Origin: Clostridia bacterium
Lineage (GTDB): Bacteria > Bacillota > Clostridia > Christensenellales > Aristaeellaceae
NCBI GenBank assembly: GCA_017463245.1
Contig: JAFTPN010000051.1
Coordinates: 1-47,974 of the forward strand
Direction: 5' to 3'
DNA: 47,974 nucleotides
Shown here: positions 1 through 6,989 of the stretch, one piece after another
Layout: the number at the start of each line of letters is the position of its first letter
Position numbering within the stretch: the stretch's first letter is position 1
Made by a program: the position numbers and the translations under genes
The notes under the pieces: generated by a model
Databases searched by the model: none
What the model was told of the DNA's origin: nothing
The model's input: only the letters and a program-made list of their open reading frames with translations

Positions 1-287
1 CCCGCTTAAGGGTCTTCGACCCTTAAGAATCCCATTCGGGTAGGGTGGGGGACGCGCATATAAGGAGGGGTCACGGCGCATTACGGATGCGCCGCGACGC
101 GGAGACTGCGGCTTTCCACCTCATCAGTCGCTGCGGCGACAGCTTCCCCTCAAGGGGAAGCCAAGGTGTGGGCATGCAAAAGCCTTCCCCTTGAGGGGAA
201 GGTGGCCGTAAGGCCGGATGAGGTGGACGCGGCACATACGCATAGTCGCTTGGCTGTGCATACTGTAGGGGCGAACTGTGTTCGCCC
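1..287 (-). repeat. Composite hairpin repeat, copy 1 (inverted, cut by window edge)
   Basis: Intergenic mosaic repeat read on the minus strand. From right to left it holds a GGGCGAAC/GTTCGCCC hairpin (269-287), a long near-palindrome (114-227) whose arms contain TTCCCCTCAAGGGGAAG and its partner and whose ends are TCCACCTCATC/GATGAGGTGGA, a GC-rich CGTCGCGGCGC module (about 80-105), and a CTTAAGGGT/ACCCTTAAG hairpin (5-27). The same modules recur in the same order near 4.6-4.9 kb and 10.3-10.65 kb, which is why I call it one element. Small ORFs across it are not genes. Similar hairpin repeats are common in gut Clostridia; the function is unknown to me. Confidence 0.8.
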
Positions 288-340
288 GCCCGCTCCTTGC
301 GCAACCAAGTCAAAGGAAACCAAACCGTCAATCGCAAAAC

Positions 341-524
341 GGGATTCTTAAGGGTGAGCGATGCGAGCGCCGCCAGTGGCGGAAGCAGCGAGCTGAGCGA
401 ATCAACCGAAACGAGCATTCGAGCGATAGCGAGAAGGCGACGATTGAGGTTGCGGAACGAAGACCCTTAAGCGGGATCCAAGGGCAGCGCCCTTGGTGGG
501 GTGTCGGGGCGAAGCCCTGACCGT
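341..524 (+). repeat. Hairpin module, copy 2, with a 107-bp insert in the loop
   Basis: Plus-orientation copy of the CTTAAGGGT-CGAAG-ACCCTTAAG hairpin module. Here the two arms (347-355 and 463-471) are separated by 107 bp instead of 5. The normal CGAAG loop is still present at the right edge of the insert (458-462). Two more hairpins follow: CCAAGGGC/GCCCTTGG (478-496) and a GGGGC-GAA-GCCCT stem (about 506-519). The insert is rich in GAGCGA-type words and has its own CCGCC/GGCGG stem. The module ends just before the ribosome binding site of the next gene. Confidence 0.7.
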
Positions 525-537
525 AGGAGGTGATACT

Positions 538-1245
538 GTGGCTTTGAATATTCCACTTCGGCACGAATTGAAATTCTTCATCAATGAGATGCAGTATCAT
601 TTGCTGCGCAATGCGCTGGACAAGGTGCTGCAGCGCGATCCCAATGGCGATGAGAACAACGAGTATCACATTCGCAGCCTGTATTTTGACACGGTGTTTG
701 ACACGGCGCTGTATGACAAGCTGGATGGCGATCCGGCGCGCGACAAGTACCGCATCCGCATCTACAACCTGTCCGACAAGGTGATCAAGCTGGAGTGCAA
801 GACCAAGGTGGGCAACCTGATCTCCAAGCGCTCGCTGACGATCCCGCCTGACCTGTGCGAGCAGCTGATGGCGGCTGACCCCACAGGGCTGGAAAGCACA
901 CGCTCCGGCCTCCTGGGCGATGTGTATCGTGAAATGACCACCAACCTGCTGCATCCCGTGGTGCTGGTGGACTATGTGCGCGAGGCGTATCTGCATCCCG
1001 CCGAGGAGGTGCGCATCACCTTCGACAAGCAGCTGCGCACCGGGCTGCGCTCCACCGACCTGTTCAACCCCTATGTGCCTACTGTGCCGCCCTTTGACAA
1101 CAATGAGATCATTCTGGAGGTCAAGTACAACCGGGTCATGCCGCCCTATATCCGCGACCTGCTCACCACCTACTGCGGCGGCGCGGTGCAGAGCGCCATC
1201 AGCAAATACACCTGGTGCCGCCGGTTTGAAAACCTGGAGGCATAG
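538..1245 (+). CDS. VTC domain-containing polyphosphate polymerase family protein
   Basis: A protein of 235 residues made almost entirely of a VTC (vacuolar transporter chaperone-type) domain, a tunnel-shaped triphosphate-tunnel fold that in yeast Vtc4 makes polyphosphate from ATP. Typical motifs are RHELKF near the N-terminus, a YHIRSLYFDT strand, basic KYRIRIY and LECKTK segments that would line the tunnel, an ILEVKYN acidic/basic strand and a C-terminal SKYTWCR. The GTG at 538 is chosen because TAGGAGG (525-530) lies 7 bases upstream; an ATG at 493 lies inside the repeat. There is no membrane segment, so it is probably cytoplasmic. A hairpin terminator follows. Many bacterial VTC proteins sit near CotH or DUF4956 genes; neither is in view. 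The catalytic role is inferred from the family. Confidence 0.88.
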   Translation: MALNIPLRHELKFFINEMQYHLLRNALDKVLQRDPNGDENNEYHIRSLYFDTVFDTALYDKLDGDPARDKYRIRIYNLSDKVIKLECKTKVGNLISKRSLTIPPDLCEQLMAADPTGLESTRSGLLGDVYREMTTNLLHPVVLVDYVREAYLHPAEEVRITFDKQLRTGLRSTDLFNPYVPTVPPFDNNEIILEVKYNRVMPPYIRDLLTTYCGGAVQSAISKYTWCRRFENLEA

Positions 1246-1290
1246 CAACAAAAAAGTCGTGTCCATTTTGGCATGACTTTTTGTTGTTTT
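1246..1290 (+). terminator. Rho-independent terminator after VTC gene
   Basis: CAACAAAAAAGTC pairs with GACTTTTTGTTG across a short loop and is followed by TTTT. It begins at the VTC stop codon and ends just before the murB promoter. Confidence 0.65.
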
Positions 1291-1305
1291 CGACAGGTTT
1301 TCTGC

Positions 1306-1334
1306 TTGATGGCGGGGCAAAAATGCGGTAGAAT
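1306..1334 (+). promoter_or_regulatory. Sigma-A promoter for murB operon
   Basis: TTGATG (1306-1311), 17-bp spacer, TAGAAT (1329-1334). The ATG at 1357 follows at a normal leader distance. An in-frame ATG at 1273 lies upstream of this promoter and inside the terminator, so it is not the start. Confidence 0.7.
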
Positions 1335-1356
1335 AGGATGTACAGGAGGTACGATA

Positions 1357-2289
1357 ATGACCGACTTGACTGCTTTGAATACGCTGGAAAGCCGCCTGAA
1401 CGGCAGCATGAAGTTTATACGCATGGCGCCCATGGCGCAATATACCACCCTGCGGCTGGGCGGCCCGGCCGATCTGCTGGCCGAACCGGCCACCCCCGAA
1501 CAGCTCCAACAGCTGCTGACAGCGGCTCACGAACTGAACATCCCTGTGACGCTGATGGGTCACGGCAGCAACCTGCTGGTGAAGGACGGCGGCATCCGCG
1601 GGCTGGTGATCCGCATTTGCCGGGAAATGCGACGCATGGAGGTGCAGGGCGACACCATCCGCGCCGAGGCGGGGGCGATGCTCTCCAGCCTGGCCATGAC
1701 GGCGGCAGAGCACAGCCTGGGCGGGCTGACCTTCGCCAGCGGCATTCCTGGCACGGTGGGCGGCGGCGTATACATGAACGCCGGTGCCTACGGCGGTGAG
1801 ATGTCCCAGGTGGTGACGCTGGTGGAGGGTATGAGCCTCACCGGCGAGGCTTTCGCCTACACGGGCGAGGAAATGCAGTTCGCCTACCGCCATTCCCGAC
1901 TGATGGACGAAAACAAGATCGTGACCCATGTGACCTGCCGCCTGCCCCATGCAGACCGGGAAACCTTGGTCAAGGAAATGGTGGAGCTGAACCGCCGCCG
2001 CGCGGAAAAACAGCCCCTGACCCTGCCCAGCGCGGGCAGCACCTTCAAGCGGCCTGTGGGCGGCTATGCCTCGGCGCTGGTGGACGAATGCGGCTTGAAG
2101 GGCGCTGCCATCGGCGGGGCGCAGGTCAGCGAAAAGCACGCGGGCTTCCTGGTGAACAAGGGCGGCACGGCAGCGGACTTCCTGGCGCTGATCGCCCATG
2201 TGCAGCGGGTGGTTCTTGAGCAAAAGGGCATTCTGCTGGAGCCGGAGGTGCGCATCCTGGGCGAGGACGCCCCGGTGACTCCTGCTTGA
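1357..2289 (+). CDS. murB: UDP-N-acetylenolpyruvoylglucosamine reductase
   Basis: MurB, 310 residues, the FAD- and NADPH-dependent enzyme that reduces UDP-GlcNAc-enolpyruvate to UDP-MurNAc, the second committed step of peptidoglycan precursor synthesis in the cytosol. Visible family motifs are TLRLGGPADLL, the FAD-binding GHGSNLLVKDGG, GIPGTVGGGVYMNAGAYGGE, the active-site SAGSTFKRP and the C-terminal GILLEPEVRILG. The shape matches type II (shorter) MurB of Gram-positives. The start is ATG 1357, with AGGAGG at 1344-1349. It is first in an operon with rapZ, whiA and a Crh-like gene; murB upstream of this cluster is a common Clostridia arrangement. Confidence 0.96.
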   Translation: MTDLTALNTLESRLNGSMKFIRMAPMAQYTTLRLGGPADLLAEPATPEQLQQLLTAAHELNIPVTLMGHGSNLLVKDGGIRGLVIRICREMRRMEVQGDTIRAEAGAMLSSLAMTAAEHSLGGLTFASGIPGTVGGGVYMNAGAYGGEMSQVVTLVEGMSLTGEAFAYTGEEMQFAYRHSRLMDENKIVTHVTCRLPHADRETLVKEMVELNRRRAEKQPLTLPSAGSTFKRPVGGYASALVDECGLKGAAIGGAQVSEKHAGFLVNKGGTAADFLALIAHVQRVVLEQKGILLEPEVRILGEDAPVTPA

Positions 2290-2317
2290 CCAGGCTATAC
2301 GAAAGAGAGGGAATCGC

Positions 2318-3220
2318 TTGCGGTTTCTGTTATTGACGGGACTCAGCGGCGCCGGCAAAACGCTGGCCACCCGCTACATGGAGGACATGGGCGCTTTCTG
2401 CGTGGATAACCTGCCGCCCATGATGATGGTGAAATTCATGGAGGTGTGCGAAACCACCGCCATGCACTCCAGCGTGGTTGCGCTGGCTGTTGACGTGCGC
2501 AGCGGCGAGTTCTTCGACGCGGAAGCGGTGAGCAGGCTCATCAGCGAGGCACGGACGCTGGGTCATCACATCGAGACCATTTTTATCGAGGCCAGCGACG
2601 ATGTTCTTATGAGCCGCTACAAGGAGACCCGGCGCGAGCATCCTCTGTCCAGCGCCCGGGTGAGCCTCACCGAGGCCATTGCCCAGGAGCGGGAACGCCT
2701 GCAGCCCCTGCGGGAGATCGCCAATTATGTGATCGACACCTCCGGCCTGAAGCCGAAGCAGCTGCAAAAGAAGCTTTTGTCCATTGTGAAAACGGACGGG
2801 GAGAGCATTCCCCTGCGGGTGGAGGTCATGTCCTTTGGCTTCAAGCGCGGCCTGCCCCGCCAGGCCGACCTGGTGTACGATGTGCGCTTCCTGCCCAATC
2901 CCTTCTACATCGAAGGGCTGGGGCATCAGACCGGGCTGGATGAGGACGTGCGCCATTTCGTGATGGATCATCCGGTGACGGAGGAGTTCATGCAGAAGAT
3001 CACCGACCTGCTGGGCTTCCTTTTGCCCCACTATCAGGAAGAGGGCAAGCACCGGCTGATGATCGGCATTGGCTGCACCGGCGGCCAGCACCGCAGCGTG
3101 GCCATTGCAGAGGCCATTGCGCATCGACTGCGTGAATTGAAATACGAGGTGACCGCCACCCACCGCGACCTGGAGATAGAGCAGGCACGGTGGAAGAACG
3201 GCATCAGAGATGACGATTGA
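2318..3220 (+). CDS. rapZ: RNase adapter / nucleotide-binding protein RapZ
   Basis: RapZ (YvcJ) family, 300 residues. The N-terminal P-loop is GLSGAGKT (residues 8-15). The middle has the family-typical RREHPLS, and the C-terminal RNA/metabolite-binding part carries DVRFLPNPFY, GCTGGQHRSV and HRDLE. In Enterobacteria it senses GlcN6P and guides RNase E to sRNAs; in Bacillota the role is less clear and includes nucleotide hydrolysis and competence effects. The start is a TTG at 2318 behind GAGAGGG, giving MRFLLLTG as expected for the family. It lies 28 bp after murB and 12 bp before whiA. In B. subtilis yvcK lies between rapZ and whiA; it is missing here. Confidence 0.94.
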   Translation: MRFLLLTGLSGAGKTLATRYMEDMGAFCVDNLPPMMMVKFMEVCETTAMHSSVVALAVDVRSGEFFDAEAVSRLISEARTLGHHIETIFIEASDDVLMSRYKETRREHPLSSARVSLTEAIAQERERLQPLREIANYVIDTSGLKPKQLQKKLLSIVKTDGESIPLRVEVMSFGFKRGLPRQADLVYDVRFLPNPFYIEGLGHQTGLDEDVRHFVMDHPVTEEFMQKITDLLGFLLPHYQEEGKHRLMIGIGCTGGQHRSVAIAEAIAHRLRELKYEVTATHRDLEIEQARWKNGIRDDD

Positions 3221-3232
3221 TAAGGAGTACCT

Positions 3233-4219
3233 ATGTCCTTTTCCTCCACGGCCAAGGATGAACTGATCCGCCTGCCCCTGGGCAAAAGCTGCTGCATTCT
3301 GAGCGAGCTTTCCGCCCTGACGCAGACCTCCGGCAGCCTGGCGCTGCGCGGCCTGGGGCGTGTGCAGGTGACCTATCGTGTGGAAAATGCTGCCCTGGCC
3401 CGCCGTATTTTTCTTCTGTTGCGCACCCAGCTGAACATTACCGCCCGGCTGCATTTTGTTCAGCACGCCCGGTTGGGCGGCCGCCGCAGCTGCGTGCTGA
3501 CCCTGGGGGATCAGGACTCGCAGACGCTGCTCATCGCCCTGCACATGATGGAGCGGGACGAGGAGGGGAACATCAGCCTGAAGCGCACCGCCCCCCGCCA
3601 CCCCATGACCCGCCAATGCTGCCGCAGGGCGTTCCTGCGGGGCGCATTCCTGGGCTGCGGCTCCATGACCAATCCGGAAAAGAGCTATCACTTCGAGTGG
3701 GTGGCCGAGGATCAGAGCCTGCGGCAGACGCTGGCGAAGCTATTGGATAAATCCGGCCTGCCGGTGCATGAGCATGTGCGCAAGGGGCAAAACGTGATGT
3801 ATTTGAAGGGCGCGCAGCAGATCGCCGATATGCTGGCGCTGATGGGTGCCAGCCAGGCGGTGCTGGAGATGGAGAACATCCGCATCACCAAGCAGATGCG
3901 GGCGGGCGCCAACCGCGCCTCCAACTGCGACGAGCATAACTCCGAGCGGATGCTCAACGCCGCCGACGAGCAGATCGAGGCCATCAAGCTGATCTCCATT
4001 CAGCGGGGACTGTTCACCCTGCCGCCGGGCTTGCAGGAGATCGCCCGGCTGCGGCTGGAGCATACCTCCCTGAGCCTGAACGAGCTGGGGCAGCTGATGG
4101 ATCCGCCGGTGGGCAAGAGCGGTGTGAACCACCGGATGCGCCGCCTGATGGACATTGCAAAGGAAATTAGGGCCACGTTGCCCATTCAAACAAACGAAAG
4201 GGGGAGCACGAATGATTAA
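3233..4219 (+). CDS. whiA: DNA-binding protein WhiA
   Basis: WhiA, 328 residues, a sporulation/cell-division regulator. The N-terminal part is a degenerate LAGLIDADG homing-endonuclease fold (RRAFLRGAFLGCGSM, YHFEW), and the C-terminal part is the WhiA helix-turn-helix (LPPGLQEIARLRLEH, SLNELGQLMDPPVGKSGVNHRMRRL). It begins MSFSSTAKDEL, the usual start, with AAGGAG just upstream. Its last 8 bases overlap the start of the Crh-like gene, suggesting coupled translation. In Streptomyces WhiA acts with WhiB; in Bacillus it affects division and chromosome segregation. Confidence 0.96.
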   Translation: MSFSSTAKDELIRLPLGKSCCILSELSALTQTSGSLALRGLGRVQVTYRVENAALARRIFLLLRTQLNITARLHFVQHARLGGRRSCVLTLGDQDSQTLLIALHMMERDEEGNISLKRTAPRHPMTRQCCRRAFLRGAFLGCGSMTNPEKSYHFEWVAEDQSLRQTLAKLLDKSGLPVHEHVRKGQNVMYLKGAQQIADMLALMGASQAVLEMENIRITKQMRAGANRASNCDEHNSERMLNAADEQIEAIKLISIQRGLFTLPPGLQEIARLRLEHTSLSLNELGQLMDPPVGKSGVNHRMRRLMDIAKEIRATLPIQTNERGSTND

Positions 4220-4463
4220 ACAGCCCATTGCCTTTCCGGCAGGGCAGCCGCTGAACCGTACCAGCGCCGCACAGCTGGTGCAGATCGCCAACCGGTATGA
4301 CTGCCGGGTGATGATCGAACACAATCAGAAGCTGGTGAACGCCAAATCCATGCTGGGGCTTTTATCCTTGAGCGTGGAGGAACAGGCTGACATGATGCTT
4401 GTGGCCGACGGCGCAGAGGAAGACGTTGCGGTGGCCGCCATTGTGGAATGGCTGAATAAGTGA
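4212..4463 (+). CDS. crh: HPr-family protein, Crh-like (Asn15, Ser46)
   Basis: HPr-fold protein, 83 residues. The position of the phosphocarrier His15 is Asn (PLNRTSA in place of GLHARPA), while the regulatory serine region NAKSMLGLLSL puts Ser exactly at 46. This is the pattern of Crh, which cannot pass phosphate to PTS permeases but can be phosphorylated by HPr kinase and act with CcpA in carbon catabolite control. Bacillus Crh has Gln at 15. The position directly after whiA is the same as B. subtilis crh. The ATG at 4212 overlaps the whiA stop. The Crh role is inferred from these residues and synteny. Confidence 0.85.
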   Translation: MIKQPIAFPAGQPLNRTSAAQLVQIANRYDCRVMIEHNQKLVNAKSMLGLLSLSVEEQADMMLVADGAEEDVAVAAIVEWLNK

Positions 4464-4466
4464 TGC

Positions 4467-4506
4467 AAAAAGATGCCGATGCAGAAAGATGCGGAGGCAT
4501 CTTTTT
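4467..4506 (+). terminator. Terminator of murB-rapZ-whiA-crh operon
   Basis: Perfect 11-bp stem AAAAAGATGCC/GGCATCTTTTT starting 3 bases after the crh-like stop codon, with the T-run forming the 3' arm. Confidence 0.85.
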
Positions 4507-4509
4507 GAA

Positions 4510-4537
4510 TTCGGAATTCGGAATGCGGAATTCGGAA
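4510..4537. repeat. Four tandem 7-mers (TTCGGAA)
   Basis: Four head-to-tail heptamers TTCGGAA, the third reading TGCGGAA. They are noncoding and placed between the terminator and the composite repeat. Confidence 0.8.
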
Positions 4538-4584
4538 TTGAGAGTGTGGGCGGGGACGGGTGAGGCTGGGCAGAGGCTGCGACG

Positions 4585-4890
4585 TTCCACCTCATCAGTC
4601 CCTTCGGGACAGCTTCCCCTCAAGGGGAAGCCTATGCGGTGGGCATACGCCTTGCCTTCCCCTTGAGGGGAAGGTGGCCGTGAGGCCGGATGAGGTGGAA
4701 CGCAGCTTTCCTGCGTCGCGGCGCGACCGTATTCGCGCCGTGACCCCTGCTTATATGCGCGTCCAACGCCCTCCCCGCACGGGTTTCGAAAGGGTCGAAG
4801 ACCCTTCGTGGAGGAGTCCAGAGGAGGCAAAGCCTCCTCTGGTGGGGTTTCCAAAGGGGCAACGCCCCTTTGGCTTGCCCGGAGGGCGAG
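4585..4890 (+). repeat. Composite hairpin repeat, copy 3
   Basis: Plus-orientation copy: long near-palindrome (4585-4699), CGTCGCGGCGC and TGACCCCTGCTTATATGCGCG spacer module (about 4712-4762), then three hairpins: CGAAAGGGT/ACCCTTCG (about 4787-4808), CCAGAGGAGGC/GCCTCCTCTGG (4818-4842) and CCAAAGGGGC/GCCCCTTTGG (4851-4873). It ends with GCCCGGAGGGC. The arms differ from the other copies while staying self-complementary, so the structure rather than the sequence appears conserved. Confidence 0.8.
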
Positions 4891-4903
4891 TATGTGATAT
4901 AAT
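4875..4903 (+). promoter_or_regulatory. Promoter of the M42 peptidase operon
   Basis: TTGCCC (4875-4880), 17-bp spacer, TATAAT (4898-4903), 28 bases before the start codon. The -35 hexamer is the tail of the composite repeat. Confidence 0.7.
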
Positions 4904-4931
4904 AAAAAGAAATTTGACAAGGAGGAAAAGC

Positions 4932-5969
4932 ATGGACATACAGAAGGTACTGTCGGAGGCTGCGGGCAAGCTGGGCCCCAGCGGACAGGAAATGGAGATC
5001 GCGGCGTATTTTGCCGAGCAGTTCCGTCCTTTTGTGGATGAGGTGACCATCGACAAGATGAACAATGTCATCGCCCACAAGAAGGGCAATGGCCCCAAGG
5101 TGATGCTCTGCGCCCACATGGACGAGATCGGTCTGATGGTGGTGGGCATTGAGGACGACGGCAGCATCCGCCTGGGCAATGTGGGCGGTGTGGATCCCCG
5201 CATTCTGCCTGCCTGCCGGGTATGGGTGCATGGCAAGGAGAAGCTGTTTGGCACCATCGGTGCGCTGCCGCCCCACCTGCTGACGGCGGAGGATCGCCAG
5301 AAGAATTATAATGCCAAGGATCTTTATGTGGATGTGGGTCTGCCCGGCGACAAGGTGAAGGAGCTGGTGCGCATTGGCGACCTGGTGACCTTCAATGTGC
5401 CGCTGACGGAGCTTTTGAACGGTCAGGTGGCGGCCAAGACCATGGACGACCGCGCCTGCGTGGGCATCCTGCTGGTGGCAGCGGAGCGCCTCAGCAAGCT
5501 GCATTGCGATGCGGATGTGTACTTCGTTGGCTCCACCCAGGAGGAGGTTGGCTCCATGGGCGCCATGACGGCGGCCTTTGCCATCGATCCTGACCTGGCG
5601 GTGGCGCTGGACGTGGATCATGCCACCATCCCCGGCAGCCGCCCGGATACCACCGTGGAGGGCGACAGCCTGTGCGCTACCATTGGCCCCTACATTCAGC
5701 CCAAGCTGCTGGATCGGCTGATGAACTGCGCCAAGGAGCATCACGTGAAGCTGCAAACGGCGGTCAGCTCCCGCAGCACTTATACCGATGCGGACGAGGT
5801 GGGCATTGCCCGCGCTGGCGTTCCCACGGTGCTGCTTTCCCTGCCGCTGAAGTATATGCACACCACCGTGGAGACCATCGACCTGCAGGCGCTGAAGGAG
5901 GGCGGACGGCTGATCGCTCACTTCCTCAGCGAGCTGGACGCGGGATGGGAGGATGACCTATGGATCTGA
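4932..5969 (+). CDS. M42 family metallopeptidase (first of three)
   Basis: A 345-residue M42 (glutamyl/leucyl aminopeptidase, TET-type) enzyme. Metal and catalytic motifs are all present: CAHMDEIGL, TMDDRACVG, TQEEVGSMGA with the Glu-Glu pair, ALDVDHAT and LPLKYMHTTVETI. M42 enzymes are dinuclear-metal cytosolic aminopeptidases that form dodecameric tetrahedra and trim oligopeptides. The usual GGTDAG segment is changed to STYTDADE, so substrate choice may differ. The start is ATG 4932, with AAGGAGG 6 bases upstream; the reading frame extends upstream through the repeat but has no signal there. It overlaps the next gene by 10 bases. Confidence 0.93.
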   Translation: MDIQKVLSEAAGKLGPSGQEMEIAAYFAEQFRPFVDEVTIDKMNNVIAHKKGNGPKVMLCAHMDEIGLMVVGIEDDGSIRLGNVGGVDPRILPACRVWVHGKEKLFGTIGALPPHLLTAEDRQKNYNAKDLYVDVGLPGDKVKELVRIGDLVTFNVPLTELLNGQVAAKTMDDRACVGILLVAAERLSKLHCDADVYFVGSTQEEVGSMGAMTAAFAIDPDLAVALDVDHATIPGSRPDTTVEGDSLCATIGPYIQPKLLDRLMNCAKEHHVKLQTAVSSRSTYTDADEVGIARAGVPTVLLSLPLKYMHTTVETIDLQALKEGGRLIAHFLSELDAGWEDDLWI

Positions 5970-6973
5970 AATGGCTGACTGAATTCAACGCTCCCGCAGG
6001 CCACGAGCAGGCCATGCGCCGGGCGCTCTTGGACGAACTGAAGAACTACGCCGGTGTGACCACCTCCATCGACCGCATGGGCAATGTGGTGGCGGTAAAG
6101 ACTGGCAAGGGCGCAGAACCCCGCAAGCGGGTGATGCTCTCCGCCCACATGGACGAGGTGGGTCTCATCGTGACCTCCTGCACGGAGGACGGCTTCCTGC
6201 GGGTGGCTCCCGTGGGCGGCGTGGATCCCCGGGTGATCATCTCCAAGCGGGTCACCGTGGGCGACGACAAGGTGCCGGGCATCATCGGAGCTATGGCCAT
6301 CCACCTCCAGTCCGCTGCCGACCGCCAGCGTGTGCTGGGGTACAGCGACATCTATGTGGACATCGGCGCCAAGAAGCGCGAGGAAGCGGAGGCCAAGGCA
6401 CCCAAGGGTACCTACATCTGCTTCGATACGGATTATGTGGAGTTTGGCGATGGCTATGTTTCCGCCAAGGCGCTGGACGACCGCGTGGGCATCTTCAACC
6501 TGCTGCGGGTGCTGGAGGATGACTACGACTGCGACGTGATCTGCGTGTTCGCCTCTCAGGAGGAAACCGGCTGCCGCGGCTCCAAGGGTGCGGCCTTTGC
6601 GCTGGATCCGGACATGGGCATCGTGCTGGAAGGCACCACCTGCAATGACCTGGGCGATGTGCCGGAGACCCTGCAGGTCTGCAATACCGGCGCGGGCGTG
6701 TGCGTGTCCTTCATGGATGGCAGCTCCATTGCCAACCGCAGCCTGTTCCGCCAAACCATCGAGGTGGCTGAAAAGAACGGCCTGACCTGCCAGGTGAAGC
6801 GCTCTGTTTCCGGCGGCAACGATGGCGGCAGCATGCAGCGCGCCCGGGGCGGTATGCCCGTGGTGGTGCTCAGCGTGCCCTGCCGGTACATCCACAGCCC
6901 GTCCTCCGTGGTGAAATACAGCGACGTGGAAAGCCAGCTGGCACTGACCAAGGCTCTCTTGAAGAGCATCTGA
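5960..6973 (+). CDS. M42 family metallopeptidase (second of three)
   Basis: A 337-residue M42 paralogue with SAHMDEVGL, ALDDRVGIF, SQEETGCRGSKGA, GGNDGGSMQRARGG and CRYIHSP. At the metal-ligand position where the neighbours have Asp (ALDV) it reads VLEGTT, that is, Glu, a variant known in part of the family. It starts inside the end of the first M42 gene (10-base overlap) behind GGGAGGA and is followed 16 bases later by the third copy, so all three are one transcription unit and probably produced at comparable levels. Confidence 0.93.
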   Translation: MDLKWLTEFNAPAGHEQAMRRALLDELKNYAGVTTSIDRMGNVVAVKTGKGAEPRKRVMLSAHMDEVGLIVTSCTEDGFLRVAPVGGVDPRVIISKRVTVGDDKVPGIIGAMAIHLQSAADRQRVLGYSDIYVDIGAKKREEAEAKAPKGTYICFDTDYVEFGDGYVSAKALDDRVGIFNLLRVLEDDYDCDVICVFASQEETGCRGSKGAAFALDPDMGIVLEGTTCNDLGDVPETLQVCNTGAGVCVSFMDGSSIANRSLFRQTIEVAEKNGLTCQVKRSVSGGNDGGSMQRARGGMPVVVLSVPCRYIHSPSSVVKYSDVESQLALTKALLKSI

Positions 6974-6989
6974 AGAGGAGAGATACACG

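Noticed and set aside
166-520. Small plus-strand frames in the first 500 bp
   Set aside because: They read through hairpin repeats, have no ribosome binding site and no protein family.
328-2370. 680-residue minus-strand open frame
   Set aside because: Antisense to the VTC and murB genes, with His/Gln/Ala-rich translation typical of shadows in GC-rich DNA.
4510-4537. CRISPR-like array
   Set aside because: Only four 7-bp tandem units without spacers; no cas genes.
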